The notes under the pieces are model-generated. The model saw nothing but the letters and a program-made list of their open reading frames with translations, searched no databases and was not told the DNA's origin. Below, piece after piece: positions 24,101 through 33,844 of a DNA stretch of 64,000 nucleotides. The DNA lies in the NCBI RefSeq assembly GCF_030272615.1, contig NC_081415.1:606121137-606185136 (forward strand), written 5' to 3'. The translations under genes and the position numbers were made by a program. Origin of the DNA: Cryptomeria japonica. Its lineage: Eukaryota > Streptophyta > Pinopsida > Cupressales > Cupressaceae. How positions within the stretch are numbered: the first letter of the stretch is position 1; each line of letters starts with the position of its first letter.

Positions 24101-26694
24101 ACAGCGACAATATTTGAAATCCATGGGGAATAGTCAATAGGGCGGATAAATCCAGCCTCCAATAGCTTTTCAATCTCAGCCTTAACAAGCAAAGCCACCT
24201 TGGGATTCATTTTTCGAATCTTTTGTTTCACGGGCTTAGCATCAGGAACTAAGACAATATTATGAGTAACAATCTTAGGATCTATACCAGGCATGTCAGA
24301 GTATGTCCAGACAAAGATCTCGGGGAATTCGTGCAATAAATCTTCATATTGTTTTTGTTCCTCTTCATCCAAACATTTCCCAATTTTAATAACTTTCTCT
24401 TTATTGCAAGGGTCCATCTTAACATCAGTGGTATCACTTATGAGAAGATTACTTTGTTGAGGAGTGTCCTTTAACTGAGGGAATTCTTTCACAATCTCGT
24501 CATTATCAATCTCTTTTCCAAAATAGGCTTCAGTGTTCAAACAATAAGGGAGTCCCCTATTGTGATGATAACGAGGAAGAGTGTCATAGGCTCCCAAAAA
24601 CTCAGCTAAAGCATCGTCGGTAGGGAAGATATCCAAAGCACAGGCACATGAAGGATCCCCATCAATATACTCAGGATGTTGCATTGATAGAGATGTAGAG
24701 ATAGCATTAACACTAATGCATGGTCTTTTAGAAGCTTTAGTACATTTGCAGGGATTATAGCCAAGTCCAAAGGCATAATTGTGAAAATTAGTCTCTAGAG
24801 GAACTCTTATCCCTTGTTCATGAGCACCACAACCTTTTCCATGATACCCATGCTTAGTAAAAATGCGAAAACCACGACCATAACGATCAACCATTTCAGG
24901 AAGAGAAGGTGGTTTTTCATAAGACAAAGAATCAAACTCTTCATAATTAGAGGTGTGAGGAGAAGAAGTTTGAGAAGCGGCCACAAAATTATTACTCATA
25001 GATTCAGGTAAGGTTGATTGATTTTTAGCTTCTTCCTTCTTTTCAACTTTAAGCTCTCTAGAAGGAACCTTATATTCACCTAAAAAGGTGGGATTAAAAT
25101 CAAGAGATCCCCAATCGTCTTCTACGAGAATCTTCTCAGGATCAAAATCCTTCTTATGTGTAGTTTCAAGTCGAGAAGAATCTTCTTCAGGAGCTCCCAA
25201 CTCATCCAAAGAGTTTTGATCATCGGAGAGCGAGGATTCATCAATAGGTTTCTTGTTTAAAGAGTCATCACTAGACGAGGATGGCTTAGAAGAACCCCCT
25301 TTGGAAGTAGATGTTTGTAGACAAGTTTGAAAATTAGTATCACCTATCAAGGTATATGTCTTATTGTCATAGATGAATTTAACTTGTCTATGCAATGTAG
25401 AGGGGACAACTTGCATGCTATGAATCCAAGGCCTCCCTAATAACAAGTTATATGTTAAATTTCCCGACATAACATGGATAGGAGTAGGCAAAGTAACAGG
25501 TCCTACTGTGAGAGGTAGGGTGATAATACCTAATGAAGTCTTAGCCACATTGTCAAAGCCACGAATGGGATGAGAGTCAGGCTCAATAAGAGACGTATCC
25601 ACATTCATCTTATGCAATAGATTAATGCTACACACATTAAGGCCAGAGCCATTATCTACTAATGTTCGTCTTATAGCAGTATCTTTCATGATAACCACAA
25701 TCATCAAGGGATCATATTGTTGTTGAATTTCACTAGTAGGCAACTCATCTTGGGTAAACACAATTTGAGCTTTAGGATTCATCACAGAGTTAACCAAAGA
25801 TGCTATATTACTAGATGTACTCGGTGGAGGAACATTCAAATCTTTCAAGGCATCTTGTAACATTCCATGATGAGCGGAAGAAGTTTGAATCAAATCCCAA
25901 AGGGATATCTTAGCAGGGGTAGCTTTAAGTTGTTCTATGAGATCATATTCCTTACCCATAACTTGCGAAATACGGGGAGCTTGTGGAAGAATTGGTTGAG
26001 GATTAGGAAGAGAAACTGGAATAATAGGAGGAAGATTAGGTTGCCTATTATTTCTGGTATGATAAGTATGGGCAACCGCATGATAACTCTCTCTAGTTAT
26101 TTGCTTGGCATAACTATAAGGACTTATAGGTTTTCTTCCTTGCATGGTGATAATAGGTTTATTCGGGGTACGAAAGGAATCATGATCATACCCTCCTTGG
26201 ACAGTAAGGAGAGGTGATTTAGGACCTTGAAAGGTGGGAGAAGGATAAGCACCTTGGACTTCAATGAGAGGTTTGTTATGCTCATTCAAGTTTATCATGT
26301 TAACCAATTTAGAAGTCTTGTTCTTGTTTAAAGATTTCGATAAAGCCACAAAGTCATCAAGAGCATCATGCAACAAAGCATGATCATATTGGTTAAAAGG
26401 TTTATCTTTTGATTCAAAAGGAGACATCTCCACATAGAGGGGATTATTGAAAACAACCATGTTACTAGATTCAGGGGAAGAGTTGATAGGAATGTATCCT
26501 TGAGAGGAATCATTCGACTTATCTTTCTCATCACATCTAAATGGCATAGTAACAAGGTTTATGAGTTTTTGGTAAAATGAAGGTTTGGCATCTTTAGGGT
26601 TTAAAAACTCATCTAAAGCTTCATTTAATTCATCTTGGCTATACTCATAATAATCATCAAAAGCATGAACATTTTGCAAATAAAAATCTGACAT
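21148..26694 (-). CDS. pol: Ty3/gypsy Tat-type pol polyprotein (protease, RT, two RNase H, integrase), intact
   Basis: 1848 codons open from a true ATG. Order by residue: linker without capsid or zinc-knuckle signature (1-320); aspartic protease with LVDNGSGLNV (about 346); G-patch-like GYHGKGCGAHEQG (about 616); reverse transcriptase (830-1010) with FMDGFSGYNQ and the catalytic YVDD (about 974); Ty3-type RNase H (1110-1200); a second, archaeal-type RNase H with LYFDGSKCRTGSGAG (about 1267), NNIAEYEAL and GDSQL; integrase with H-H-C-C finger (HSGACGGHFGG, CHQCQQH), Asp at GLDLIGK, Asp at DNGTSF, Glu at GQAESSNK; and a C-terminal GPY-like segment without chromodomain. The double RNase H is diagnostic of Tat. 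All catalytic residues are present. Oddity: only about 170 bp separates the 5' LTR from this ATG, so gag is missing or unrecognisable. It would act in virus-like particles and then the nucleus. Confidence 0.95.
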   Translation of the reverse strand: MSDFYLQNVHAFDDYYEYSQDELNEALDEFLNPKDAKPSFYQKLINLVTMPFRCDEKDKSNDSSQGYIPINSSPESSNMVVFNNPLYVEMSPFESKDKPFNQYDHALLHDALDDFVALSKSLNKNKTSKLVNMINLNEHNKPLIEVQGAYPSPTFQGPKSPLLTVQGGYDHDSFRTPNKPIITMQGRKPISPYSYAKQITRESYHAVAHTYHTRNNRQPNLPPIIPVSLPNPQPILPQAPRISQVMGKEYDLIEQLKATPAKISLWDLIQTSSAHHGMLQDALKDLNVPPPSTSSNIASLVNSVMNPKAQIVFTQDELPTSEIQQQYDPLMIVVIMKDTAIRRTLVDNGSGLNVCSINLLHKMNVDTSLIEPDSHPIRGFDNVAKTSLGIITLPLTVGPVTLPTPIHVMSGNLTYNLLLGRPWIHSMQVVPSTLHRQVKFIYDNKTYTLIGDTNFQTCLQTSTSKGGSSKPSSSSDDSLNKKPIDESSLSDDQNSLDELGAPEEDSSRLETTHKKDFDPEKILVEDDWGSLDFNPTFLGEYKVPSRELKVEKKEEAKNQSTLPESMSNNFVAASQTSSPHTSNYEEFDSLSYEKPPSLPEMVDRYGRGFRIFTKHGYHGKGCGAHEQGIRVPLETNFHNYAFGLGYNPCKCTKASKRPCISVNAISTSLSMQHPEYIDGDPSCACALDIFPTDDALAEFLGAYDTLPRYHHNRGLPYCLNTEAYFGKEIDNDEIVKEFPQLKDTPQQSNLLISDTTDVKMDPCNKEKVIKIGKCLDEEEQKQYEDLLHEFPEIFVWTYSDMPGIDPKIVTHNIVLVPDAKPVKQKIRKMNPKVALLVKAEIEKLLEAGFIRPIDYSPWISNIVAVAKPDNKIRMCTDFRDLNKASLKDDFPLPNIDMIVDSTAGHALLSFMDGFSGYNQIFINPQDQFKTAFTTPWGTFCWIMMPFGLKNAGATYQRAMTLIFHDYMHKILEDYVDDILAKSFLRMDHIKILRQIFERIRKYHMRLNPRKCVFGVDSGKLLGFIVSHRGIEVDTKKIDAIVNMPPPRNVSQLKSLQGKIQAIRRFVSQLADPTFPFTQLLKKDITFQWNKDCQQAFEDLKVYLASPPILQPAEPSKPFLLYTTASSHALAALLAQHDKDGKECPVYYISHTLLDYETRYSAIERQCLALVYATQKLRHYLLNSEVHVMVKFDPLKNLFSKTDLSGRLAKWVMMLTKFDLKFVSQRAIKGQALTDHLVGAPSPFSFPNPESFLDDFILSIEKDETWELYFDGSKCRTGSGAGVVLISPTKKPIPLSYRLNFLCTNNIAEYEALIVGIKAALALNIKHIHIYGDSQLIIRQVTGIYQAKQDKLSQYKDLAISLLQKFDSYTMEPIPRKDNRHADAMACVASLVSLEDPVVDLKFVIHNLISPAIVDDSSLVTCCDFIDSDEWYSHIVRYLNDGTFPDSANRNTRARIRKLSARYIILSNVLYRRGYDGLLLCCLNKSEIPVALEEAHSGACGGHFGGKSLVHRLLRMGYYWQTMQKDSFSFVKKCHQCQQHNNLIHAPAQELRSQVASWPFSAWGLDLIGKISPPSSQGHTFIITATDYFTKWVEAIPLRSTTAEVICQFLLENIISRFGIPSTIILDNGTSFKNKDVKKFLEKYHIKHRFSTPYYPQSNGQAESSNKIIEQILRKTMNKHGKDWSNQLIYALWAYRTSVRIATGTTPYNLVYGADAIMPLELEIPSLRVSLKGIVDDDSYREQRLQQLEMLDEQRINALEHIQAYHKTLQRSYNDKVIQRSFSVGDLVLYENQRNVNALPAEKGKFSPNWLGPYIIIEDYGSGAYKIADVDGTPLKEPINAMHLRRYYA

Positions 26695-26842
26695 TTTGAA
26701 AAGATTGCATAAAATTTAAACACACAATGCAAAGAAACACACTTTTTTTTTTTCTCTTTTTTTTCTTTCTTGAAAATGAAATGAAAACACACTAAATCTA
26801 GATCTAGATCTAACAAATGAAATGCAAGAGGAAGCAATGATA
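26695..26842 (-). other. Short leader between primer site and pol ATG
   Basis: About 150 bp with a poly-T/A stretch at 26740-26770. It is too short for a gag gene, which normally lies here. Confidence 0.7.
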
Positions 26843-26862
26843 GTTTCACGTCGGGTTCACCA
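26843..26862 (-). other. Primer binding site of the Tat element
   Basis: Three bases after the 5' LTR end the minus strand reads TGGTGAACCCGACGTGAAA. It begins with TGG, complementary to a tRNA CCA end. I could not assign the tRNA. Confidence 0.6.
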
Positions 26863-26865
26863 AAA

Positions 26866-28502
26866 TGTGTAGGGGAAAAAGCGAGACTAGGTCAACATGC
26901 CCCAATCCTACCTTTTGACACACATTACGGAATACGAAAGAGCCTAGAGATATCGCACAATTGGCTACTTCTTTTTGTGAAAGAGAGAGCCACGGGATAT
27001 CTATTAGGATTTCTATTCCATTGTTGAAATTGGAAGATCAAATGATGCAAGTTCAAACCCTAATCCCAAAATGCAAGTATGAACTAATAACAAGATTGCA
27101 GAATTGAGATTAAACAATGAACAACTGTAAATACAAGGATGAAATAAGAATGCAGATGTGTACCCGGAGTCAAAATCGGACTGAAAATGTGCGGGATGGG
27201 GGCGCAGGCACCACTGTCCTAATTCTGTCCTGAAAACCACACCGGAAACTGTTGTTTTGCACTCTGGAACACTGTCGGAAATTGTCGGAAAGCTGTCTGT
27301 TCGGAGGACCAGGGCGCCCAGCGCCTCTGTCCCAGGGACCAGGGCGCCCAGCGCCCCTATCCCAGTCTTCTGCTCTGCAATTTGATGCAGAGTGCTATCT
27401 CGACCTGTTCTCTCCGGATCTGTATCCTGCGGCATTGTTTGAGTCCCGAAACCTGCACTTATATCTGAAAATGGGATGGGCGGCTATATAGGGTTTTGCC
27501 TTAGTCAAACCCCCGCTTCGGTGATTTCCACCTCCACGAATAGCCAAGTTGTTTTGTAAAATGTATTGTGTGTGCAGACCTAGTGTGTGTGCAAGGTCCT
27601 AAAATGCAAGAAAGCAAACTAGAGCAACCTAGGAAGTAAACCCTAATTGCTTGTAAATGATAATGTAAATGCTCTAAATCAAGATGCAAAGTGATCTAAA
27701 GCATGAATAAAGGATATATTGAAGCTTATGCAAATACATGAAAACAACATGAAATCATACCCAACCCACAAGGGAGGAGTACAAGCCAATCTTCAGTCGG
27801 TAATCTCCTATTGTTCTTCAATGCCTTCCAAGCCCTAAGTGGATGAATGAATTTGATAAGTGCTTGATAGAGGGATGTTGAATGTTGTTGAAGTCTTCAA
27901 AGATCTGCTTTTTTCGTTGCATATGAGGTTCCTGAAAACAAAATTCTCATCCCTTCAAATGAGGAAAGAGAGCTCTTATGTATGAAACCCTAGGTCATAA
28001 TTTCATCTTTTGGCCGACCTAGAGATTGAATATCCCGCCAATTTCTTGGGGTTAAGCTTTATTTTATGATTGGATCGCGCTCCTAAAATTTTGGGAAAAA
28101 TGTCCGGGACCATGTGCACTCCGGGCACCACGGTCCCGACAAATTTTCACCAAATTTTCAGGGCCGTCGGATATGATGATTTTAGAGAGAATCCCAAAGT
28201 TACAGGTGATTTCGAGATGATTTGACCTCCGAAACCAAGCCCCCAAGTTCAAAATAGGACTTAATTAGGGTTTTTGATTGAATGATGTATTGGAGGAATA
28301 AAATGAAAAGGGCACACTTTAATGAAAGGGCCCAACTTTATGATGTGGAAGATGATGAAATAGAACCTTAGACTTAATTAATTTGATTAATTAAGTGCTA
28401 AAGGGGAAATGCAATGCAAAATGTAAAATGCACCAAGGCGGGTGCTAAACTAGGTGTGAAATTGTACCACCCTAGCAAATGCGTACAATTTACGATGCTA
28501 CA
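26866..28502 (-). repeat. Right (5') LTR of the Tat element
   Basis: 1637 bp, the promoter LTR for the minus-strand transcript. I count about 34 mismatches to the left LTR, mostly C/T and G/A, often at CG or CNG sites. It ends in GCTACA at 28502, followed by the duplication CACAT. Confidence 0.95.
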
Positions 28503-30459
28503 CACATATAGCATCAAACTTCCCTAGATCGTCATCTCTTCTAATATAACATTTACTTCCAACACTTTTAAAATATTTAACAGTAGGAGAATGACCAAAC
28601 CATAATTCATAAGGGGTCCTACATGTATCACCTTTGGTATGCACCTGGTTAAGAGTGTAAACAACAATACTCACAACTTCTCTCCAATAAACATGCAGAA
28701 CGTTTCCTTCAATCATCATTGTCCTAGCAGCTTCTTGAATGGTTATTTCTTTCTTTTCACAACTCCATTTTGCTGAGGGGTTTTCTCAAAGCAAACAATT
28801 GTCTTCTTATCCTATGCTCTTCACAATATGCATTAAACTCATCGGAAATGAATTATCCACCTTTGTCAAATCTTAGACACTTTAGCTTCAAACCCATCTC
28901 AGTCTCTACCATAGCTTTGAAAATCTTGAACTTGTCTAAAGCTTCAGACTTCTCCCTCAAGAAAGTAACCCATGTCATCCTAAAATAGTCATCAATCTGC
29001 AACATGAAATATATGTCTCCTTGCAAGCTTCTAACTCTAGAAGGTCCACACAAATTAATATGCACAAGATCCAATAATCCATTTGAAAAATGCTTCTTAC
29101 TCTTGAAAGATATTCTAGTTTGTTTCCCTAACTGACATTCCTTACACATAGGGTTAGCAGACTTCATCAACTTAGGAAGATCTCTCACAGCCTGAGTAGA
29201 AGTTATCTTAACAATGTTATCAAAATTCACATGGCACATCCTTCTATGCCACAACCAACTTTCATCAACTTGAGCAATCAAACATCTTTTACCAACACTA
29301 TTTAATTGAAAGTATTACCTTTAGTCTTTGTACTTGATGCAATCTCTATTTCGGAGCTATCGAAGATTCTACACTTTTCATTCTTGAACTAGAGATCATA
29401 TCCCTTGTCAACCATCTATCCAACACTCAAAAGATTATGATTTAGGCCTTCTACATATAAGACATCATCAGTATCATGTTTACCATCAAGAGAAATAGAA
29501 CCTCTCCCATGGATTATACCAGCTTTATCATTTGACACACCTTCATCAATAGCATAATAACATCTCTTTTGAAATTTAGGCTTATAAGTTTTCTTAGGAA
29601 CTCTTTTCGGACACCTTGAGGAAAAATGTCATATCTTATTACATGAAAAACATTTAAGAGGCAACTTTCCTTCATACTTACCAGCTCCTTTAGGTAATCT
29701 CTTAACAATCAATGCTTCAAGCTCTCTCTCTTCTTCCTCCATTTCCTTCATCTCTTTCTCATCTCTTGACATCCCCCTTGAAGAACATTCTCCCGGATCA
29801 TATCTTTGCTTATCTTTTATGGAAATAATGACTTTGAATTTAGATTCTACCTCAGGAAGGGAATCACCAAACTCACTTAACTCAAAGGTTGAAAGCTTCC
29901 CAATCAACATGTATCTGGTCACATCAGTCATAGACTGAATATCCTCAATAGCAGCAACTTTGTGTTTGTAGGATGCAAGTAAAGATCTGAGCACTTTAGC
30001 AACAATCTCTGATTATTCCAACTTTCCATCGGCACATCTGATATTGCACACTAGTTCATTCACCAACTACATAAAAGAAGTGATGTTCTCATCTTTGCCC
30101 ATTCTTAACATCTCATACTTTCCTTTTAGGCTCTGCAACTTAGCAATCTTCACATAGGTGTTTCCTTCATATAGGGTTTCCAACTTCTTCCAGATCTCAT
30201 GAGCAGTCTACAATTCCATAACATTTGTCATCTCAGAATCAATCAAGGCACTCAATAATTATTCCTTAGCTCTAATATTTCATTCAACTTCCTTTATCTC
30301 ATTCGGAGTTGTACGTCCATTAGTAGGAACAATATACTTTTTCTTTGTAATAGTCCAGTAAGATTCGTCGATGCATCTTAGATGACACTCCATGCGACTC
30401 TTCCAAAGAGAGTAATCAATTCCATCAAATCTTGGACTATCCTTCTTGTAAGTCGCCAT
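28503..30459 (-). pseudogene. Copia gag and integrase half, protease core deleted
   Basis: ATG at 30459 starts gag (MATYKKDSPRFDGIDYSLWK), followed by a zinc knuckle CFSCNKI...HFSSRC (about 29650) whose Gly codon is now TGA. After about 29560 the frame runs from a CYYAIDEGVS segment straight into IHGRGSISLDG. The aspartic protease core with its Asp-Ser/Thr-Gly triad, normally between them, is absent. Integrase follows with HRRMCH and CKECQLGK (zinc finger), but the first catalytic Asp is Asn (HINLCGP, about 29050) and the Glu is Lys in NGVVKRK. The Asp in FDKGG remains, followed by a stop. Stops include TAG at two predicted Gln sites after LLSVG and GYDL. It ends at the Tat insertion (28502). 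Clearly non-functional. Confidence 0.85.
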
Positions 30460-30500
30460 TGCGAATCACCTCAAGCAGTTAAGCTTCTTCGGAGGAACCT

Positions 30501-30513
30501 GCTCTAATACCAA
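30501..30513 (-). other. Primer binding site (initiator Met tRNA type)
   Basis: The minus strand reads TTGGTATTAGAGC beside the 5' LTR. It is one base from the canonical TGGTATCAGAGC of plant copia elements. Confidence 0.85.
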
Positions 30514-30514
30514 T

Positions 30515-31918
30515 TGATGAAATAGCTTTGATAATCATCAGACAACTGAGAGGGGGGGTGAATCAGTTGTCTTACAAACTTACACAAATTAAACTTATTC
30601 TCAGATCTGATAATTAAGCTTGAAATCATAAATCAGTAGCACATTAAGAACACACATAACACCAAGATTTTTGACATGGAAAACATGGTCAAGGGAAAAA
30701 CCACATTGGGAACCTACCCACAATACAATGATACTCTATTAAAAGTATATGAAATATTACAATGGGGAATACACATGAATTTAGGAACACTACCTAGATC
30801 TCACTGCTCAAAAACAACAAGGGCTACAATCTAGGGAAGACTCGTTGTCTTACAAATAGATTTGGATTAGATCTGGAAGATCGTGAACTGAAGAAATAGC
30901 ATCTCCTTAATGCCTATTTATAGTTCTAGTTAAGCACATAACAACTTTCTTCTTCTCACACTTTTTCTCTGCCTCTGAAAGATGTATACATTTAGTGTAC
31001 ATACATTCTTGATTCTCATCTATACACACCACACACTCAATTACAAAGATATTACATTTATTTCTACATGACATCAACTCTTGTGAAGATCAACAAGGTC
31101 GGCTCAACATACTTCACTTAATTACAAAAATATAACCACACGTGCTACAAAATCAAATGCGAACCAAGTAATGGTGGCTAAGACATAGAACCCACCCATA
31201 TCACATGCCTCGAATGCGAAATACCTCCAAGAATTATGCATCGAACATCCGCAACATGCTACAAGCATATGGTCAACCACAAATATGAAGAACACTAACA
31301 CATTGGAGAAAATCATCAATTATGCGCATAATGATCAATGTGGGCCACCAACACAAAAGGCACACGATCCAGAAACATCCACAAGCATCATGAATTACCA
31401 CAACAACATCCACACAAACATGAATTACTAAAATCACATCATCATTATACTGAACTTCAAGAACACTAACTGCAATGACTGTCAACCTTGAAAAATAACT
31501 TGCGGAGCTCCAAACCACGAACCAACTAAACTGAAGATACACATCAATGTCCCAAACATTCCTCCAAATATACAAAACAAGATATTAAAATGCAGAGCAA
31601 TTCAGATCAAAATACCGAACACTGTGACAACACTGAACAACTGAAAAACCATCTACAACACAGATACTCATAACTCGCTCAAATCTTCATAAGAACCTAT
31701 GAAAATTGCACTAAATCATCTATACACAATCCTCTACAAACCCTTTAATCCAAAAACTTTGATCATCAATATGTTGAACAAACAAACTCGATGTTCACTT
31801 CACTGTAGCACTGTCACAAACATAGAAATATGTTGACATCGATGACAACACATCTCTCAGATATCATTAAAGAACATATTTGCAACATAATACCAACAAT
31901 CTCCCCAAACATCAAACA
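30515..31918 (-). repeat. Right (5') LTR of the 11-32 kb copia element
   Basis: 1404 bp. It keeps a TATA-like box on the minus strand (CTATAAATAGGC, 30912-30923), whereas the corresponding site of the left LTR near 12462 is altered. A near-palindromic 16-mer TTGACATCGATGACAA lies at 31833-31848. The 3' flank is the duplication ATAAA. Confidence 0.9.
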
Positions 31919-31979
31919 ATAAATTAAATAATATGAGAAATATTATAAAAAACTATGATAAAAGAAATAGGCATACCAT

Positions 31980-32190
31980 TCAGATTGGTTGAGAAAGTTT
32001 TGTTAAAGAGGTTGCATGTGTAGAGCAGTGTAGATATGGTGGCTGAAATCATAGAATGGTAAAATTTTATTGCAAAATAGAAGGCTCACCACTCGGTAAT
32101 GAAATTGAAATGATAAGTTGGTTGTAGTTATGATAAGAAATGTCAAGTCATGTAGCAAAAAATACTCATGACCATGGGAATCATGACTTT
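31980..32190 (-). pseudogene. RNase H relic of the old Ty3/gypsy element
   Basis: Minus-strand reading gives LQPTYHFNFITE, then AFYFAIKFYHS, which aligns with the LSPAELNYTVTEKE...AVVYAINKFRHY region of Ty3-type RNase H. Several stops and gaps are present. It continues the RT relic at 32260-32483 in the right order and strand. Confidence 0.5.
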
Positions 32191-32259
32191 CAATGGCTAC
32201 ACATAATGACAATGTGGTTGTGGTAATGGATTTGTAGTTTCAAAATGCCTACCTATATG

Positions 32260-32483
32260 TACAACTTCACAGGTCTCGTAGTGAGTTGATGCACATACAA
32301 GTCCCAAAAATGACATCAACAAAAGTGTTGCTAGTTTTCTAAAATTGTTAACGAACTTCTATAGTAACCTACATGCTCTTAAAAAGATCCTAACATCCTT
32401 CTATTTATGTGGAACTGACAAGTTTGTAATTAATTCAATTTTGCATGCATCAACCTATGTATCATTTTGTGAGATATAATGTC
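32260..32483 (-). pseudogene. Ty3/gypsy reverse transcriptase relic, C-terminal part
   Basis: The minus strand encodes VDACKIELITNLSVPHK, a stop, then KDVRIFLRACRLL, a stop and KFVNNFRKLA. This is the well-conserved segment after GIEVD (NLPVPKN.KDVRSFLGH.GYYRRFI.DFSKIA) of Ty3/gypsy RT. Upstream, HYIS belongs to the LGHxIS box. The other half of the same enzyme lies at 41189-41540, separated by the solo LTR and its own insertions. Confidence 0.7.
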
Positions 32484-32977
32484 TTAAGTGTTAGCATTAT
32501 GCTATATGTTGTCATTGATGTCAAATCTTGTGGTCCGAATTAGGTCCAGATGGGGTATGTTGTGGAACAATGTATGTATTGTTGGTTGAAAATTTTGTAC
32601 AATTGGAGAAATATATAAAATTGTGGCTTCAACCACAATGTGTGAGTAAAACTCTCCTAATTAAGGGAAGGCTCCCCCTATCTACAAACTAAACTAATCT
32701 AATATGGGTGGGACAATAGTCTTTCTTCTTCTTTCAAGAAAAAACTATACTCTTTTCTCTTCTTAGAAAAGTAATAGCAATTGGGAATAAATAACAGCAA
32801 ATACAAAAACGAGACTTCTTTGTAGGATTTTTGGAATATAAAGGGAAGCAAAGTTTCCATGAAGGCACAAAGACCTCCGTCACTTCCCCGGGATGGGAAA
32901 ATAGAAAGAAAGCTCAAAGTCTTCAACTATCTATTCTCCTATCAACCTTTTTAGATGATTTTTTGCTAACTAAGCAC

Positions 32978-33350
32978 AATATGTAGCAACTCAAAGTCTA
33001 ACTACATGATGCACTTCAACTCACATGCACAAGTCTTAAAAATAGAAGCAACACAAAGTCTACAAGCTATCTTCCCACTTTAGCTTTCCACACTAGTTTC
33101 AGATATGATAAGCAACTCAAAGTCTACAAGACCAAATCTGAAAACCAAACATATAACTATAAATACAATTAGCAGCTCAAAGTCTACAAGATTGAATTTA
33201 AATCCCTCTTTCACAATAGAAAAAAACTCACAATCAACTCTAGAAAATGTCGTCACATAACAAATTGAATTGGCACAAAGTCTCAACACAACTTGCCTCT
33301 TTTATTGAAAACAATCTGATTTATATCTAAACTCAAAGTCTTAGAGTGCA
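32978..33350. repeat. Dispersed CTCAAAGTCT / CACAAAGTCT words
   Basis: Seven to eight copies of (CT/CA)CAAAGTCT, often preceded by GCAA/GCAG and followed by ACAAG, lie at irregular 30-70 bp spacing downstream of the TATA box on the sense strand. The same set is present in the right LTR at about 37190-37555. Confidence 0.7.
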
Positions 33351-33413
33351 CATACAAACTAGCAGAATTTTGTTGCATTGCCAAAAAGATCCATATTTAC
33401 AAATGAGGGTCCT

Positions 33414-33424
33414 CTTTATATAGG
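33414..33424 (-). promoter_or_regulatory. TATA box of the gag-only element LTR
   Basis: The minus strand reads CCTATATAAAG. The right LTR has CCTATATAAGG at 37628-37638. Transcription would begin near 33385 and 37600, placing the palindrome array 420-1150 bp upstream. Confidence 0.65.
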
Positions 33425-33844
33425 AAAATGTTGGAGAAAAATGTGGGCACAGTTGACTAATTCAACTGCATAGTCCCACTTGACTACAACTTCAGCAGAA
33501 AGAAAATATGCAGTTGCGAGAAAACTTGCAACATCTAACTATGCAACTACATGACAAGAAAGTGTCTAAAAGAGGACACTTTATTCATCTTTCTCCTCCT
33601 CATTGGATTTTTGAAATTCTTCAAACTGAGCTAAAGCAACTTGCATCTTAGCTTTGTCTAGCACCATATCAACAATCTCATCAGTGCATCTTCTTTTCTT
33701 TGTCGATTTGTTGGGAGAGGGCTCGGACATTTCAACATGGATCATTAGTGTTCTGAAAATGATCACCATCGGACGACCAAATTTCATCAATCAGAACAAG
33801 AAAGAGGAGTTAGAAATGACTTAGGAGACAAAAAGGGAAAAACT

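Larger units (their letters stand above)
15731..28502 (-). mobile_element. Tat-lineage Ty3/gypsy element with antisense plant-mobile-domain gene
   Basis: Two LTRs (1669 and 1637 bp, about 2% different by eye, nearly all transitions) frame a 9.5-kb interior. The termini read TGTGTAGG...GCTACA on the plus strand, with perfect 5-bp duplications CACAT at 15726-15730 and 28503-28507. The minus strand carries the primer site, an intact pol (21148-26694) and a purine tract. The plus strand carries a spliced gene (18035-20544) between pol and the 3' LTR. The second RNase H in pol marks the Tat lineage. It inserted into the copia pol between integrase and reverse transcriptase; the two coding halves are in frame across the 5-bp duplication. 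Confidence 0.95.
11082..31918 (-). mobile_element. Ty1/copia LTR retrotransposon, nested host of a Tat element
   Basis: The ends are TGATGA...AAACA, with ATAAA on both sides (11077-11081 and 31919-31923) as a perfect 5-bp target duplication. On the minus strand the order is LTR (30515-31918), methionine-tRNA primer site, gag, integrase, reverse transcriptase, RNase H, purine tract, LTR (11082-13466), which is copia order. The Tat element 15731-28502 and a 972-bp solo LTR were inserted later; without them the element is about 7.1 kb. It is dead: nonsense codons, no protease core, and two integrase catalytic residues changed. Confidence 0.93.

Noticed and set aside
26740-26770. T-rich run as a terminator
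   Set aside because: It is in the leader of pol, beside the primer site; poly-T is not an RNA polymerase II terminator.
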